Below, in pieces: positions 4,071 through 5,614 of a DNA stretch of 5,614 nucleotides; position 1 is the stretch's first letter, and the number at the start of each line of letters is the position of its first letter. The notes beneath the pieces are model-generated. The model saw nothing but the letters and a program-made list of their open reading frames with translations, ran no database searches and had not been told where the DNA came from. The position numbers and the translations under genes were made by a program. The DNA is from Gemmatimonadaceae bacterium. GTDB lineage: Bacteria > Gemmatimonadota > Gemmatimonadetes > Gemmatimonadales > Gemmatimonadaceae. The DNA lies in NCBI GenBank assembly GCA_025936015.1, contig JAICUE010000199.1, positions 1 through 5,614 on the forward strand, given 5' to 3'.

Positions 4071-5614
4071 ATGCCGAACCCCGCCCCCTACATCGAGCTC
4101 CGCGCCCATAGCGCCTTCTCCTTCGGCGCCGCCGCCACCGCTCCGGAAACGCTGGCTGCCCGCGCCGCGGCGCTCGGCTATCCAGCGTTAGGCATCACCG
4201 ACTGCGCCGACCTCGGGGGCGTCGTCCGCTTCACCCTCGAGTGCCGGCGGCAGAACATCAAGCCGGTCATCGGGATCGAGCTCGAGGTCGATGGCCATCC
4301 CCTCGCGCTCCTCGCCCGCACCGCGGAGGGCTATCGCAACATCAGCGCACTCGTCACCCTCTCGCGATCGGGACGGCTCGAGCGGTGGACGAAGGACGAT
4401 GCGCCGGGGCCTAACGGTCGCCACCGGGCGACCGGGGGGGCCGCGGCGCCCCCGCGCGGGCGGCCGGCGGTGCGATCGAACGACCTGCTCGCCCACGCCG
4501 AAGGGCTCATCCTCCTCAGCGGCCCGCCCTCCGGCCGTCTCGCTACCCTGCTCCGCGCCGGCAGGCGCAGCGAGGCCGCGCGCCTCCTCGGCGAATGGCG
4601 CGACGCGTCAGGCAGCGACAACGTCGCGATCGAGGTGGAGCACCACGCCGCCGGCCGCGGCGAGGAGGCGCTGGCCGCGGCGCTCATCGACTTCGCCGAG
4701 CGGGAGCACGTGCAGTGGACCGTGGCTGGCGACGTGCGCTACGCGCTGCCCGAGGAGCGACGCGCCCTCGACGTCCTCACCGCGCTGCGCCACGACTGCA
4801 CCATCGACGACGCCGCGGCGCGCGGACTGCTCCTGCCTAACGATGAGTGGATGCTGCAGCCGCCGGAGCGGGTCGCTGAACGATGGGCGGGGCGCGAGCG
4901 CGGACTCGAGGCGAGCGTCGAGATCGCGGCGCGTTGCGGCTTCGACCTGTCATGGGTGCGGCCGCCGCTTCCCGCCTTCCCCGTCCCCGACGGCCGGACC
5001 GCCGACGACTGGCTGCGCGAGCGTGCGTTCGAGGGCGCGCACGAGCGGTGGGGCGAGGCGATCTCCGACGCGCAGCGCGCGCAGATCGACCACGAGCTCA
5101 CCGTCATCGCCAAGCTCGGCTTCGCCGGCTTCTTCCTCGTCATGCACGACGCGGTGGCCGAGGCGCGGCGGCGCGGCATCCTCTGCCAGGGGCGCGGGAG
5201 CGCGGCGAACAGCGCGGTCACCTTCTGCCTCGGCGTCACCGCGGTCGATCCGGTGAAGCACGGGCTGCTGTTCGAGCGCTTCTTATCCGAAAGCCGGGTC
5301 GACGGATTGACCGAAGCACCGGACATCGACGTCGACATCGAGCACGACCGGCGCGAGGAGCTGCTCGATTACATGTACGAACGTTATGGTCGCCCGCATG
5401 CGGCGATCACCTGCATCGTCCAGATGTACAGCGCGCCGACGGCGATCCAGGATGCGATGCGCGCCTATGGCTATCCGGCCGAGCTGGCGTTCTCGCTCTC
5501 GAAGCGGTTGCACTACTCCGAGGCGAGCACCGGCGTCGAGAAGCTGCGCGAGGGGATGGCGAAGGAGTATGGGCTCGACATCGATGACTTCCGGGGCCAG
5601 GCCCTGCTGAAGGC
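4071..5614 (+). CDS. dnaE2: DnaE2, error-prone DNA polymerase III alpha-type subunit (partial, 3' end outside window)
   Basis: The first 514 codons of a polymerase that is normally about 1000-1100 residues. DnaE2 replicates past DNA lesions with ImuA and ImuB. The PHP domain opens Y7-I-E-L-R-A-H-S-A-F-S-F, where R11-A-H13-S replaces the usual H-x-H-S, so one metal ligand is lost. G-I-T-D (about 41-44) is the next PHP motif. Residues about 105-138 are a Gly/Pro/Arg-rich insertion. C372-Q-G-R-G-S-A-A-N-S is the DnaE2 version of the palm GRGSA motif. P417-D-I-D-V-D422 carries the polymerase aspartates, followed by E-H-D-R-R-E-E, all intact, so it should be an active polymerase. The thumb, fingers and third catalytic Asp are beyond the window. 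Its own promoter and palindrome precede ATG 4071, so it need not depend on transcription from imuA. Confidence 0.93.
   Translation, partial: MPNPAPYIELRAHSAFSFGAAATAPETLAARAAALGYPALGITDCADLGGVVRFTLECRRQNIKPVIGIELEVDGHPLALLARTAEGYRNISALVTLSRSGRLERWTKDDAPGPNGRHRATGGAAAPPRGRPAVRSNDLLAHAEGLILLSGPPSGRLATLLRAGRRSEAARLLGEWRDASGSDNVAIEVEHHAAGRGEEALAAALIDFAEREHVQWTVAGDVRYALPEERRALDVLTALRHDCTIDDAAARGLLLPNDEWMLQPPERVAERWAGRERGLEASVEIAARCGFDLSWVRPPLPAFPVPDGRTADDWLRERAFEGAHERWGEAISDAQRAQIDHELTVIAKLGFAGFFLVMHDAVAEARRRGILCQGRGSAANSAVTFCLGVTAVDPVKHGLLFERFLSESRVDGLTEAPDIDVDIEHDRREELLDYMYERYGRPHAAITCIVQMYSAPTAIQDAMRAYGYPAELAFSLSKRLHYSEASTGVEKLREGMAKEYGLDIDDFRGQALLK
4186..4193 (+). repeat. CGTTAGGC octamer, copy 6
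   Basis: Lies inside dnaE2, encoding A-L-G just before the PHP-domain I-T-D. Leu is again TTA; the only other TTA Leu codon in the visible dnaE2 is at 5283. Confidence 0.8.
4409..4416 (-). repeat. CGTTAGGC octamer, copy 7
   Basis: Reverse orientation within dnaE2, encoding Pro114-Asn115 (CCT AAC) at the start of the Gly/Pro/Arg-rich insertion. Confidence 0.8.
4835..4842 (-). repeat. CGTTAGGC octamer, copy 8
   Basis: Reverse orientation within dnaE2, encoding Pro-Asn (CCT AAC) in L-L-L-P-N-D-E. It uses the same reading phase as copy 7. Confidence 0.8.

Noticed and set aside
4291..5256. 321-residue + strand frame within dnaE2
   Set aside because: Ser/Arg/Pro-rich translation in the wrong phase of dnaE2, whose own frame carries unmistakable polymerase motifs.

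Overview
This is a GC-rich bacterial window with strong G/C preference at third codon positions. Most of it is a DNA-damage mutagenesis cassette, imuA-imuB-dnaE2, coding for an error-prone translesion polymerase system. The cassette and composition fit a soil-type, high-GC, non-enteric bacterium. Gemmatimonadota is my best guess, but nothing in the window is taxonomically decisive.

Layout. Bases 1-22 are the last codons of an upstream + strand gene, followed by an 11-bp-stem hairpin (31-60). Next is a predicted lipoprotein of the DUF411/CopG copper-protein family (83-649). Converging on it from the minus strand is a broken remnant (680-1040) of the C-terminus of penicillin-binding protein 1C, truncated at its 5' end and carrying a +1 frameshift at about base 929. 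A promoter-like element (1075-1108) then leads into imuA (1174-1944) and imuB (1883-3337), which overlap by 62 bp. A 209-bp gap holds a nested inverted repeat (3374-3433) and a good Shine-Dalgarno for a small unrecognised membrane protein (3547-3873). A further 197-bp gap holds a CACAG repeat, a second copy of the imuA promoter element (4027-4053) and a perfect 8-bp inverted repeat touching the start codon of dnaE2. dnaE2 (4071 onward) runs off the window after 514 codons.

How the genes work together. In known cassettes DnaE2 is the lesion-bypass polymerase, ImuB is a catalytically dead Y-family adaptor that binds the beta clamp, and ImuA is a RecA-like accessory protein. Here dnaE2 is split from imuAB by the membrane-protein gene. 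The two transcription units nevertheless carry near-copies of one element: 21 of 27 bases are identical, with two TTCGG repeats 11 bp apart and a shared GATAAC -10. That points to common, probably SOS-type, control.

The strongest unexplained signal is the octamer CGTTAGGC (reverse complement GCCTAACG). It occurs eight times where about 0.2 would be expected by chance. Inside genes it forces the rare Leu codon TTA, and it twice supplies a gene's stop codon. This looks like a selected genome-wide DNA word rather than a coding effect.
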